Shown here: positions 1-7,893 of the stretch, in pieces | How positions within the stretch are numbered: the first letter of the stretch is position 1 | How the letters are laid out: the number at the start of each line of letters is the position of its first letter | Origin: Actinoplanes siamensis | GTDB lineage: Bacteria; Actinomycetota; Actinomycetes; Mycobacteriales; Micromonosporaceae | Length of the DNA stretch: 64,000 nucleotides | Assembly: GCF_016862395.1 (NCBI RefSeq) | Contig: NZ_BOMW01000002.1 | Location: 1 to 64,000 of the forward strand | Reading direction: 5' to 3' | The notes under the pieces: generated by a model | The model's input: the letters and a program-made list of their open reading frames with translations, nothing else | Told to the model about the DNA's origin: nothing | Database searches by the model: none | Translations under genes and position numbers: made by a program

Positions 1-515
1 GGCCGCTTGAAATCCTTGACCGCGCTGCGCGGAAACGCGAACCGCGATAACATCCTGCGTGGTTTGGGTTTGAACGAAACGCCAGCGGATAAAGCCGCCG
101 CCACGGGATCCGGTGACGCGGCCGCGAGTGGAGCGACGGGGAACGCCGGAGCCAGCTCCGGCAACATTGACGCTTTGGTGCCGGCGCTGGGTTTCAGCCC
201 GGGCAATCCGAACGCGACGGCCGACCGCGTGGGCCCTACCGGGGTAAACGTTCCCGGTCGCTGCCCACCCACTCAGGCCCAAGTGAACGCGCAGGTAGCG
301 CTCAAGAATGGGAACCTTCCGAGTGGAACGGACCTTGAAAGTCGCATCCAACGTTTTGAGAAAACCTTGTCGGCGATTCAAGACTTGAAATGCCCCGCAG
401 CTTCCACGACTTTGCTGGGCCGCTTGAAATCCTTGACCGCGCTGCGCGGAAACGCGAACCGCGATAACATCCTGCGTGGTTTGGGTTTGAACGAAACGCC
501 AGCGGATAAAGCCGC
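1..515 (+). repeat. 98-bp exact direct repeat (copies 1-98 and 418-515)
   Basis: Bases 1-98 recur without mismatch at 418-515, an offset of 417 bp that keeps the reading frame (139 codons). Exact identity over 98 bp at the very edge of the window means either a recent in-frame duplication in a repeat protein gene or a collapsed/mis-joined assembly repeat. Confidence 0.95.
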
Positions 516-552
516 GGGAAATGCGGCGCCGCAAAACGCGCCAGCGAAATAA
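1..552 (+). CDS. 3' part of a repeat-containing protein of unknown function (truncated by the window edge)
   Basis: The reading frame is open from base 1, so the true start lies outside the window; the TTG at base 7 is internal. About 183 residues are visible. A 32-residue block beginning GRLKSLTALRGN and ending TPADKA occurs twice, once at the window edge and again near the C-terminus, separated by a Gly/Ala/Ser/Asn-rich linker and a helix-prone stretch with two Cys (RCPPTQ and LKCPAA). No known domain is recognised. Codon use (TTG, AAA, GAA, AAT, CGT) and GC content are clearly unlike the neighbours, which suggests foreign origin or an assembly or contamination artefact. It could be a phage or secreted repeat protein. 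Function not assigned. Confidence 0.5.
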   Translation, partial: GRLKSLTALRGNANRDNILRGLGLNETPADKAAATGSGDAAASGATGNAGASSGNIDALVPALGFSPGNPNATADRVGPTGVNVPGRCPPTQAQVNAQVALKNGNLPSGTDLESRIQRFEKTLSAIQDLKCPAASTTLLGRLKSLTALRGNANRDNILRGLGLNETPADKAAGNAAPQNAPAK

Positions 553-624
553 GCGGCTCGCAGAGCGGCGCCGCGGACAACCGCAACCTGATCCTTCGCG
601 GATCCTGATCCACCGCACGGAACG

Positions 625-667
625 GCCTCGCCGGAGGCCCTCGAACCACGGGAGTCTCCGGCGAGGC
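625..667. terminator. Strong hairpin between convergent genes, probable bidirectional terminator
   Basis: A perfect 12-bp inverted repeat (GCCTCGCCGGAG at 625-636 and its complement at 656-667) encloses a 19-nt loop that can itself form a short CCC/GGG stem. It lies between the end of the repeat protein (552) and the end of the convergent MFS gene (806). There is no U-tract, which is usual for actinobacterial terminators. Confidence 0.65.
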
Positions 668-805
668 GGTGTGTGGGCCATGCGCGCGGTGATCCTCGGC
701 TACTTCATACCGCATCATCGTGCTCCATTCCTTGATCAGGGCGCAGGGAGCCGCCGCGCCTGGCCTCAGGCGTGTCAGCGTGTGAAGTTGTCGGGGTTGG
801 TGGGG

Positions 806-2014
806 TTACTCGACGGCGCGCAGCCGGCGGATCGGCGGCACCAGCAGTAGGGCGACGGCGCAGCCGAGGCTCATCACGGTCGCGAGCAGCAGCAGCTCAC
901 GGACGCCGAGCAGGTGGGTGGCCGGGCCGGAGACGGCCTGGCCGAGCGGTACGGCCAGGATCGAGCCGGCCACCTCGTAGGCCGACACGCGGTTGAGCCG
1001 GTCGGCCGGGATCTGGGTCTGGATGGTGGTGGCCCACTGCACGCCCCAGAACGCCCAGCCGATGCCGCTCACCGCGTATCCGAGCGTGAGCAGCGGGATC
1101 GACGGGGTGAGCGCGGCGGCCAGGGGCATCAGCGGGAAGAGCAGCATCGCCAGGCCGCCGGCCAGCAGCGGACGCTTCGCCCGGATCCGGATCGCGATCA
1201 GGGCGCCGAGCACCGATCCGGCGCCGAAGGCGCTCTCGGCGTACCCGAAAGCGGCCTTACCGTGGGCGCCGATGATCGACACCGCGCCGACCGGGGTGAT
1301 CGGTCCCCAGACGAAGACGCCGAGCACCCACCAGATCAGGATCACCGCCCACAGCCAGGACCGGGAGCGGAAGTCGTTCCAGCCGAACCGCAGGTTCTGC
1401 AGCGTCGACCCGGACCTGTCGATCTCGAACGCCGGCAGCCGCAGCGCGGCCAGGCAGAGCCCGCTGACCGCGAAGGTGCCGGCGTCGACGGCGAACGCCA
1501 GGGCCGGCGACGTGGTGGCGACGAGCACGCCGCCGAGCGCCGGGCCGCCCATCGTGGCGAGGCCCTGACTGACCCGCAGCAGCCCGTTGGCCTTCTGCAC
1601 GTCGGTCGCGACCTGCGGCACCAGGCTGGACAGTCCCGGCTGGAACATGGCGGTGGCGACACCGCTGATCGCCGAGCCGGCGATGACGAACCACAGCGGC
1701 GTGTGGCCGATCCAGATCCAGGCGGCCAGGCCCAGCTGGATCACCGCGCGCACCACGTCGGCGCCGATCATCTGCGGCCGCGGATGGAAACGGTCGGCGA
1801 ACACCCCGCCGAAGACCACGAACAGCGCGAACGCGCCCATCCACGCGCCGAGCGCGTAACCGATGCCGCTCACGCCGTAGCCCAGGGCGAGCATCGTGAC
1901 GGCCATCGCGACCGGAACCATCGTGTCGCCCAGCACCGACATGATGCGGGCGGTGAAATACAGGTTGAAGTTGCGGTTCCACAGGCGCGCCGGCGAGGCG
2001 ACCGTCAAAGCCAT
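806..2014 (-). CDS. MFS exporter of the EntS/MFS_3 type
   Basis: The 402-residue protein has about 12 hydrophobic segments typical of the major facilitator superfamily. The N-terminal RIMSVLGDTMVPVAMAVTML segment and the motif-A-like loop GGVFADRFHPRP are characteristic of the enterobactin-exporter-like MFS_3 subfamily. It probably exports a small hydrophobic compound or drug by proton antiport at the cytoplasmic membrane; the substrate cannot be read from sequence. The ATG start is preceded by AAAAGGAA (GTAAAAGGAACCTCGG on the coding strand), a fair ribosome-binding site. Immediately upstream on the same strand lies an asparagine synthetase remnant, so the gene may be the surviving part of a decayed cluster. 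Family call is firm, substrate unknown. Confidence 0.85.
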   Translation of the reverse strand: MALTVASPARLWNRNFNLYFTARIMSVLGDTMVPVAMAVTMLALGYGVSGIGYALGAWMGAFALFVVFGGVFADRFHPRPQMIGADVVRAVIQLGLAAWIWIGHTPLWFVIAGSAISGVATAMFQPGLSSLVPQVATDVQKANGLLRVSQGLATMGGPALGGVLVATTSPALAFAVDAGTFAVSGLCLAALRLPAFEIDRSGSTLQNLRFGWNDFRSRSWLWAVILIWWVLGVFVWGPITPVGAVSIIGAHGKAAFGYAESAFGAGSVLGALIAIRIRAKRPLLAGGLAMLLFPLMPLAAALTPSIPLLTLGYAVSGIGWAFWGVQWATTIQTQIPADRLNRVSAYEVAGSILAVPLGQAVSGPATHLLGVRELLLLATVMSLGCAVALLLVPPIRRLRAVE

Positions 2015-2026
2015 CCGAGGTTCCTT

Positions 2027-2596
2027 TTACGAGGGACAGGTGGGGTGCCGCGGGGACGGTCGGGACGTCCCCGCGGCACGGTGGAGATCAGAGCGCGAGT
2101 TCGACACCATATCCTCGTCGTACGCCCGGTCCCGCAGGTTCGGGTAGGGCAGCTTGATCCGGTAGGCCGCCTTCTCCGGCAGCAGGTCCTTCATCGCCGC
2201 ACGCAGCAGGCTCTTCTCCCGCCCGTCGAAGCTCTTCATCGACCAGGGGATGTTGAACGTGTAGTCGACCAGCCGCGGATCGGCGAAGGGGATGCGGACG
2301 TCGAGCCCGGACGCCATGCCGAGCTGGTCGTCTGCTCGAGCGAGTCGGTGTGCTCGCGCACCGCGAGCCGCCAGTAGGCCTGCCCGGTCAGCCCGGCGCG
2401 GGACACCCGCACCGTGTGCCCGGGCTTGACCTCCCGCATGCCGCGGAACATCGCGTGCCCGGGGATGTCGCGCAGCCCGTCGGCGTCCAGGACCGCCCGG
2501 AAGTCGGGGTGGGCCAGGATCGCCTTCGGCTCGGACCCGAAGATCACGCCGTCCTGGGTCGCCGCGAACCACCGCCTGAGCATCGACCGTCACCAA
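2027..2596 (-). pseudogene. Remnant of a glutamine-hydrolysing asparagine synthetase (asnB-like)
   Basis: Two asparagine synthetase pieces lie side by side in different frames. From about 2583 to 2334 the translation matches the end of the glutaminase domain (FAATQDGVIFGSEPKAILAH, then GLRDIPGHAMFRGMREVKPG). From about 2325 to 2120 another frame matches the C-terminal synthetase region (MASGLDVRIPFADPRLVDYT, then PWSMKSFDGREKSLLRA). The N-terminal nucleophile Cys, the ATP-pyrophosphatase motif SGGLDS and some 250-300 residues between the pieces are missing, and the C-terminus is scrambled. A deletion plus frameshift near 2325-2340 explains this. Such paralogues often sit in peptide biosynthetic clusters, so this could be debris of one. 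It cannot encode a working enzyme. Confidence 0.85.
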
Positions 2597-2664
2597 ACGG
2601 GACGGGACGCTAGAGCATGATCAACCCTCAGTTTTTACCGTTGCTTTTGTCCTGGTCCGACGGC

Positions 2665-2722
2665 CAGGTGTGGCCGGTACACCTTCGCGGCCGGGTAGCG
2701 GAAGGTGTACCGGCCGTGCCTG
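2665..2722. terminator. Long hairpin, probable terminator of the chemoreceptor/GAF operon
   Basis: Arms 2665-2686 and 2701-2722 pair over 22 positions (15 perfect from GGCCGGTACACCTTC, then three G-U pairs and four more pairs) around a 14-nt loop. It lies 75 bp beyond the stop of the GAF gene, in the direction of its transcription, and just before the asnB remnant. Confidence 0.65.
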
Positions 2723-2797
2723 CCCCGGGCGCCGGATGCGTCGACTCCCTCGACCCCGATCAGCGGTTCCGCCCCTACCGACGCCAGCCGGCGGCTT

Positions 2798-3334
2798 TCA
2801 GACGGCAGGGTTCGTCGCGGTCCGGTGGTCGGCCAGGATACGCAGGGTTTCGGCGGCGCCGGCGGTCAGGACGGTGAGGTCGTCCTCGGTGAAGGTGCGC
2901 GGGTTGGCGTCGAGGACGCAGTGGGCGCCCAGGACCTGGCCGCTGTCGTCGCGCAGGGGGACGCCGGCGTAGCTGCGGATCGGGGCGGTGGCGAACAGCG
3001 GGTTGCCGGCGTGCGCGGGGTCGGCGGTGCCGTCGGTGATGCAGTACGGCTCGCCTGCGAGCACGGTGTGGGTACACAGCGCCCATTCCGCCGGGGTGCC
3101 CTGGGCCTCGCCCATCCAGCCGGGTACGCCGTGCTGGCCGATGATGAACTGGGAGCTGTCGAGCACCACCGTCACCATCGACGCCGGGGTCTGCAACAGG
3201 CTTGCGGTGCGGGCGGCGACCGCGTCCAGCCGGGTCTGCAGGGCAGGGTCGAACAGGTCGTACCTGGCGATCTGCTGCATGCGGGCGGGCTTGCCGAGCA
3301 GGTCGAACAGTTCGGTGCGGGTCATGGTGTTCAT
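2798..3334 (-). CDS. Stand-alone GAF-domain protein
   Basis: 178 residues. After a helical N-terminus (residues 1-45) the remainder is one GAF domain: the LQTPASMVTVVLDSSQFIIG strand, the AEWALCTHTVLAGEPYCITD core, then IRSYAGVPLRDDSGQVLGAH, all typical of small-molecule or redox-binding GAFs. No output domain is attached, so it presumably acts through a partner. The ATG overlaps the stop of the preceding small gene (ATGA) and has GGAG six bases upstream, placing it in an operon with that gene and the chemoreceptor. A paralogue lies at 34803-35321. Candidate role: cytosolic sensor feeding the chemoreceptor or a regulator; partner and ligand are unknown. Confidence 0.8.
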   Translation of the reverse strand: MNTMTRTELFDLLGKPARMQQIARYDLFDPALQTRLDAVAARTASLLQTPASMVTVVLDSSQFIIGQHGVPGWMGEAQGTPAEWALCTHTVLAGEPYCITDGTADPAHAGNPLFATAPIRSYAGVPLRDDSGQVLGAHCVLDANPRTFTEDDLTVLTAGAAETLRILADHRTATNPAV

Positions 3335-3633
3335 GCGGTGCTCCCGGTGATGGTATGGGCGGCGGACAGGTGGGTGTGCGAGGACAGGCGGATGCGCAGG
3401 GCCTGGGCGCAGAGCTGGCTGACCGGGTCGAGGCCGGCCATCGCGGTGAGCAGCCGGTGCAGGGCGTCGTCGCCGGTTTCGGTGCCGGACATTCCAGCGC
3501 TCTGCAGCAGCCGTTCCCAGGCTGAGCGGCCGGTATGGCCGTGCACACGGTGCATCGCCTCGCGGGCGTCGGCCATGGTCGGCCGGTGCAGCCCGTATGG
3601 ACCAGCGGCGGCCTCATCGGATGCGGTGGACAA
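3331..3633 (-). CDS. Small hypothetical helical protein between chemoreceptor and GAF genes
   Basis: 100 residues from a TTG start at 3633, chosen because AAGGAGG lies six bases upstream; an ATG at 3672 in the same frame lacks such a site. The protein is rich in predicted helices (DAREAMHRVHGHTGRSAWER; LDPVSQLCAQALRIRLSSHT) and has no signal peptide or membrane segment. I do not recognise a family. It is 50 bp downstream of the chemoreceptor and overlaps the GAF gene by four bases, so it is very likely co-translated with the GAF protein. A structural or adaptor role linking the two is possible but unproven. Confidence 0.65.
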   Translation of the reverse strand: MSTASDEAAAGPYGLHRPTMADAREAMHRVHGHTGRSAWERLLQSAGMSGTETGDDALHRLLTAMAGLDPVSQLCAQALRIRLSSHTHLSAAHTITGSTA

Positions 3634-3683
3634 CAGGAGCCTCCTTGGCGCTGAGCGAGCCACCTGGCTCACTTCGGGATGGG

Positions 3684-5318
3684 TCAGTGGCGGAAGCTGC
3701 CGACCAGGTTCGTCAGGTCGCTGGCCAGGCGGGTCAGGTCACCCGCGGCCTGCTGGGTGGCCTTGGCGCCGTCGGCGGTGGCGCTGGCGACTTCGGCCAC
3801 CCCCGCCACAGTGCGCGCCACGTCCGCGCTGCTGGACGCGGCCTCGGCCACCGACCGGCTCATCTCCCCGGTGGTCGCGGTCTGTTCCTCGACCGCGGAG
3901 GCGATGGTGGTGGTGTAGTCGCCGATCCGCCCGATCACGTCGGTGATCTCGCCGATCGCGGTGGCGGCGGTGCCGCTGGAGGCCTGGATGTTGCCGATCC
4001 GGGCGGTGATCTCCTCGGTCGCCTTCGCGGTCTGCTGCGCCAGCTCCTTGACCTCACCGGCGACCACCGCGAAACCCTTGCCCAGCTCGCCGGCGCGGGC
4101 GGCCTCGATGGTGGCGTTCAACGCCAGCAGGTTGGTCTGCTCGGCGATGCTGGTGATCAGCCGGACCACGTCGCCGATCTCCGCGCTGGCCGCGCCGAGG
4201 GCGGCGACCTGACTGGTGGTCCGTTCGGCGACGGCCATCCCGGTCTGCGACACCTCGGCCGCCTTGCCGGCGTTGTTCGCGATCTCGGTGATCGAGGCGC
4301 TCATCTGTTCCGCGCCGGCGGCGATCGACTGCACCCCGGCGTTGACCTCTTCGCTCGCCGAGGTCGCCGTGGTGGCCCGCTGCGCGGCGTCCGCGGCGCC
4401 GGCCTGCAGCTGGGTGCTGACCGCGGACAGTTCCTCCGATGCGCTGGCCAGCGTCACCGCCGACCCGCCGATGGTGGTCACCGCCTGGCGCAGTACGGCG
4501 ACCGCGGTGTCCAGCGCGCGACCCATCTGCCCCGGCTCGTCGCGTGAGGTCAGCCCGGTGCTGCGGGTCAGATCGTTGGCGGCCAGCGCGTCGCACACCG
4601 TCTTGACCTTGTGCAGCGAGCGGACGATGGACCGGGCCACGAACACGCCCAGCCCCAGCGCCAGCAGCAGTCCCACCACGAGCAGCACGATCGACTGGAT
4701 CCGGCTGGAGTCGTAGGTCGACTGCGCCGCCGCGGCGTTGCGGGCCGCGTCGGCGTCCTCGGTCGCGGTCAAGGTGACGAGATCCTTGTCGACCGCATCG
4801 ATGAGCGGCTGCGTCTGAGTGTCGCGGATCTTGGCCCACGCGGTCAGGTCGTTGTTGTTGCCGGCCGGGATTTGCTTTTCTTCGACCAGGTCGGCGTAGG
4901 CCTGCCACTTCGTCGCCAAGTCGTCGATCACGGCGGGGTCACCCGCCGGATAACTCTGCCGGTAGGCGGTCAGGCCCGCCTGGACCTGCTGCAGGTCGGC
5001 GGTGACCGCTTCAGTGAAGCGGGCCGTGCTGGCGGCGTCCAGCGACAGAGCTTGATTCGCCGAGTCCGATTGCACCTGGGCCATCGCTTTGTCCACCGCC
5101 CCGATGGCCCTGATGCTGGCCACGTTGCTGCGGTAGATCAGCTGCGCGGACCGGCTGGCATCAGCCAACGCCGACAGTCCGAGCACGCCGACCAGCAACG
5201 CGACCAGCGCGGCCAGCCCCACCGCCGTCAAAATCTTGATGTTGACGCTCAGGTCGGCGAACGACCGCCGCCCCCGCGCCACAGGCGCCCCCGCGACAGC
5301 CCCGGCATAGGCATTCAT
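3684..5318 (-). CDS. Methyl-accepting chemotaxis protein
   Basis: 544 residues from the ATG at 5318, chosen because GAGGAG lies just upstream; a longer frame begins 11 codons earlier. Layout: cytoplasmic N-terminus, membrane helix near residues 27-52, extracytoplasmic four-helix-bundle sensor (about 55-205), second membrane helix (about 210-233), HAMP linker (about 234-285), then a long signalling coiled coil. The hairpin tip reads [19 protein letters not shown], the CheA/CheW-binding signature. It would control flagellar rotation through CheA, implying a motile stage such as zoospores. No che genes are in the window. It heads an operon with a small helical protein and a GAF protein. Ligand unknown. 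Confidence 0.93.
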   Translation of the reverse strand: MNAYAGAVAGAPVARGRRSFADLSVNIKILTAVGLAALVALLVGVLGLSALADASRSAQLIYRSNVASIRAIGAVDKAMAQVQSDSANQALSLDAASTARFTEAVTADLQQVQAGLTAYRQSYPAGDPAVIDDLATKWQAYADLVEEKQIPAGNNNDLTAWAKIRDTQTQPLIDAVDKDLVTLTATEDADAARNAAAAQSTYDSSRIQSIVLLVVGLLLALGLGVFVARSIVRSLHKVKTVCDALAANDLTRSTGLTSRDEPGQMGRALDTAVAVLRQAVTTIGGSAVTLASASEELSAVSTQLQAGAADAAQRATTATSASEEVNAGVQSIAAGAEQMSASITEIANNAGKAAEVSQTGMAVAERTTSQVAALGAASAEIGDVVRLITSIAEQTNLLALNATIEAARAGELGKGFAVVAGEVKELAQQTAKATEEITARIGNIQASSGTAATAIGEITDVIGRIGDYTTTIASAVEEQTATTGEMSRSVAEAASSSADVARTVAGVAEVASATADGAKATQQAAGDLTRLASDLTNLVGSFRH

Positions 5319-5443
5319 ATAGCTCTCCTCGACACATGACAGAAGCATCACCAGTCAGGTCCCGGCTGGCCGCTTCCTACGGTCAGCCCCCGCCAGCCGC
5401 ACTAGTTCCATCGGCAACCATGGGCATGCGCTGAGCGCGACCC

Positions 5444-5694
5444 CTACGCGGAGCACCGCCACCGCGACGGTGCCGCCAACACGGCCCAGGAGTGAATCAC
5501 TGCCACACCGTCACCGCGCTGGTCGATCAGTAAGGCTCCGGTCAACTGGCGGGCCAGGTGGAGGCCGCGGGCCGCCGGGCCGACCGTTCGGTGGTGGCCG
5601 TGGTCGCTGATCGAGCAGCTCGGGGCGGGCGCAGTTCGAGCCGGCCGTGGCCACCGCCGTGGCGTACCGCGTTGGTGATCAGTTCCGACCACGC
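5444..5694 (-). pseudogene. Frameshifted fragment of an RsbW-like anti-sigma ATPase (HATPase_c)
   Basis: From 5694 one frame gives AWSELITNAVRHGGGHGRLE, the N-box of the HATPase_c domain found in anti-sigma and SpoIIAB/RsbW-type kinases. Near 5630 the similarity moves to another frame with the D-box/G-box part (SISDHGHHRTVGPAARGLHL, then ARQL) and runs to the stop at 5444. The region before the N-box does not match the family, so the N-terminus is also lost. One frameshift and a 5' truncation make this a pseudogene unless a sequencing error is present. No sigma factor or antagonist lies next to it. Confidence 0.65.
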
Positions 5695-5777
5695 CGGGCC
5701 GCGAGCTGATCGCTCGCGGCCCGGCAGGCACCCCTGGTCGCCGGCCGGCGGCCGCTGCTGGTCCGGACCGGCGCCAC

Positions 5778-6251
5778 TCACACGTCCAGGGGCTCGATGA
5801 TCGGTTTGCGGGAGTGTTCGTAGATCACCGAGCTGCGGAAACCGACGATCTCCCGCCGCCCGGAGAACTTGTCCATCACGAACGCGTGCAGGCTGCCCAC
5901 GCTGGGCACCGCCACGTGCACCAGGAAGTCGTCGCCGCCGGTCAGGACGAACACCGACAGCACCTCCGGGAGGGCCATCGCGTACGCCTTGAAGCTCTGG
6001 ATGACCGTGCGGCTCAGCGGCCGCACCTGCACGTGCAGCAGCGCCTGCACACCGCGGTTCAGCTCGCCCAGGTCGACCTCCGCGTGGAACCCGGTGACCA
6101 CCCCACGCTCGCGCAGCGATCTGACCCGTTCCAGGCACGTCGACGGGGCGACGCCGACCGTGCGGGCCAGTTCCCGGTTGGTCTGCCGCGCGTCGGCCTG
6201 CAGGTGCGCCACGATCGCCGCATCAAGTTCGTCCACGGGCGGGATTATCAC
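5778..6251 (-). CDS. Lrp/AsnC family transcriptional regulator
   Basis: 157 residues from a GTG at 6251 (a GTG five codons later is also possible). N-terminal winged helix-turn-helix (ELDAAIVAHLQADARQTNRE through STCLERVRSLRERGVVTGFH) is followed by the RAM/AsnC ligand-binding domain (QALLHVQVRPLSRTVIQSFK; VLSVFVLTGGDDFLVHVAVP). Length is standard for the family. It is divergent from the amino acid dehydrogenase at 6315, with about 63 bp between starts. This arrangement matches actinobacterial bkdR/vdh-type loci, where an Lrp protein senses branched-chain amino acids and controls their catabolism. That regulatory link is an inference from position. Confidence 0.92.
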   Translation of the reverse strand: MIIPPVDELDAAIVAHLQADARQTNRELARTVGVAPSTCLERVRSLRERGVVTGFHAEVDLGELNRGVQALLHVQVRPLSRTVIQSFKAYAMALPEVLSVFVLTGGDDFLVHVAVPSVGSLHAFVMDKFSGRREIVGFRSSVIYEHSRKPIIEPLDV

Positions 6252-6314
6252 CCACCCGCCGAACGACGTTCGGATCCGGCAGTCGCGCGGTGTGTGGGTG
6301 GCTACTTTGCGGGC

Positions 6315-7304
6315 ATGGAACACGAACTGGTCATCACACGGCGAGGACCCCGTTGCGGGCTGCCGGTCACCGTGGCGATCCACTCCACCGCCCGCGGGCG
6401 GGCCGCCGGCGGCTGCCGGCTCAAGCATTATCCGCACTGGCGGGACAGCGTCACCGACACGCTGCGCCTGTCCGAGGCGATGACCGCCAAGTGCGCGATC
6501 GCCGGGCTGCCGCTGGGCGGCGGCAAGACCGTGGTCGCGATGCCCGAGCAGGGGTACGCCGGGGACCGCCGCGACGTGCTGCTCGACGTCGGGGACACGA
6601 TCGCGCTGCTGGACGGCCGGTACGCGACCGGCCCGGACGTGGGCACCGGCCCGGACGACATGGCCGTGATCGCCGAGCGTACGCCGTACGTCTTCTGCCG
6701 CCCGGAGTCGGCCGGCGGCAGCGGCGATTCCTCGCCGCACACCGCCACCGGCGTGTTGTCCGCGCTGCGCGCGGTCTGCGCGCACCGGTTCGGCTCGCCG
6801 GCTCTGGCCGGCCGCAGCTTCGCGATCCTGGGCCTGGGCCGGGTCGGCGCCCACGTGCTGCGGATGCTGGCCGGCGAAGGCGCCCGGCTGATCGCCGCCG
6901 ACGTCGACGACAGCCGCCGGGAGGTCGCCGCCCGGCACGGCGCGGCCTGGACGACTCCGCAACAGTGCCTGAGCGCCGAGGTGGACGTGCTGGTGCCGGC
7001 CGCTCTCGGCGGGCTGCTCACCGCGCGGTCCGTGCCGGCGCTGCGCTGCGCGGCGGTCGCCGGGCCGGCCAACAACCAGCTCGACACCCCGGCCACCGCG
7101 CGGCTGCTGCACGAGCGCGGCATCCTGTGGGCGCCGGACATCGTGGTCGGCGCCGGCGGCCTGATCCACGCCACCGCCGTGGAGTTGCTGCACGAGTCGC
7201 CGGCGCAGGTCGCTGCCCGCCTCGACGGCATCGGCGACACGCTCACCCGCGAATTCCTCGCGCCGCGGCGCACGGGCGGGGATGCCGCGCACACGGGGTC
7301 GTAG
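6315..7304 (+). CDS. Leucine/valine/phenylalanine dehydrogenase
   Basis: 329 residues. The family signature is present: GGCRLKHYP and MTAKCAIAGLPLGGGKTVV with the substrate and catalytic lysines, then GPDVGTGPDDM with the catalytic Asp, and a Rossmann motif ILGLGRVGAH for NAD. The enzyme reversibly deaminates branched-chain or aromatic amino acids to 2-oxo acids and ammonia in the cytosol. This feeds branched-chain acyl-CoA supply, including fatty-acid starters and methylmalonyl-CoA. The protein is slightly shorter than Bacillus leucine dehydrogenase (about 360), like actinobacterial Vdh proteins. The divergent Lrp regulator supports a catabolic role. Exact substrate preference cannot be read. 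Confidence 0.9.
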   Translation: MEHELVITRRGPRCGLPVTVAIHSTARGRAAGGCRLKHYPHWRDSVTDTLRLSEAMTAKCAIAGLPLGGGKTVVAMPEQGYAGDRRDVLLDVGDTIALLDGRYATGPDVGTGPDDMAVIAERTPYVFCRPESAGGSGDSSPHTATGVLSALRAVCAHRFGSPALAGRSFAILGLGRVGAHVLRMLAGEGARLIAADVDDSRREVAARHGAAWTTPQQCLSAEVDVLVPAALGGLLTARSVPALRCAAVAGPANNQLDTPATARLLHERGILWAPDIVVGAGGLIHATAVELLHESPAQVAARLDGIGDTLTREFLAPRRTGGDAAHTGS

Positions 7305-7342
7305 CCGCGGGCGGATCCTCTCAGCCGCGCGGTGGCCACCGG

Positions 7343-7358
7343 CCGGGCCATAGCCCGG
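7343..7358. terminator. Short GC hairpin between convergent genes
   Basis: CCGGGC, a CATA loop and GCCCGG form a 6-bp stem in the 61-bp gap between the dehydrogenase stop (7304) and the end of the convergent regulator gene (7366). No U-tract. A weak bidirectional terminator is plausible. Confidence 0.4.
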
Positions 7359-7365
7359 GACGGGT

Positions 7366-7893
7366 CTAATCGGGCTGGCGTTGCCGCAGGTAGGCCAGGA
7401 CCGCCTCGCGGGTGGTGCGCACCCCGAACAGGGCGCGGGCCTCGGCGATGCGCCGGTTGGCGGTGCGCAGGGACAGGAATTCGGCGGCGGCCGCGGCCGC
7501 GATGGTGTCGCCGGCGGCCAACCGGTCGAGCAGGGCCCGCTGCTCCGGGATCAAGCTGGCGAGCGGGTCGGCGCCGTCGGTGCCGCGCTGCACCGGACCG
7601 ATCCGGCCCAGGTCGTCGACCAGGGCCCGCCCGGCCGGGGACTCGGTGTCACAGACCGCTACCACGCCGGCGCCGCGGGCCGCGGCCAGCACGGCCAGGC
7701 GTGCGGTGTCGGCGTCCTCGTCGCCGATGCGCCCGTGCAGCACGATGCGCGCGGCGCCGACGTCCCACGCCTGGTCCGGCAGGGCGAATCCGGGCCGGGC
7801 CGTCCAGCCGTCGCGGGCCAGTCGGCGCAGGACGGTGTCGGCATCGGCGGCGGTGGCAACTACGTGGCGTGGTGCGTCGGACTGTGTGTTCAC
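7366..7893 (-). CDS. HTH protein with a degenerate receiver-like domain
   Basis: 175 residues. The first ~110 resemble a response-regulator-like alpha/beta domain (ARIVLHGRIGDEDADTARLA; GVVAVCDTESPAGRALVDDL) without the usual acidic phosphorylation pocket. The C-terminal ~60 form a LuxR-like helix-turn-helix (LIPEQRALLDRLAAGDTIAA; LSLRTANRRIAEARALFGVR). The ATG overlaps the stop of the large LuxR-LAL regulator by four bases, so the two are translationally coupled. It is probably a DNA-binding partner or modulator of that regulator. It could also be an orphan pseudo-receiver regulator acting on nearby genes. Targets unknown. Confidence 0.7.
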   Translation of the reverse strand: MNTQSDAPRHVVATAADADTVLRRLARDGWTARPGFALPDQAWDVGAARIVLHGRIGDEDADTARLAVLAAARGAGVVAVCDTESPAGRALVDDLGRIGPVQRGTDGADPLASLIPEQRALLDRLAAGDTIAAAAAAEFLSLRTANRRIAEARALFGVRTTREAVLAYLRQRQPD

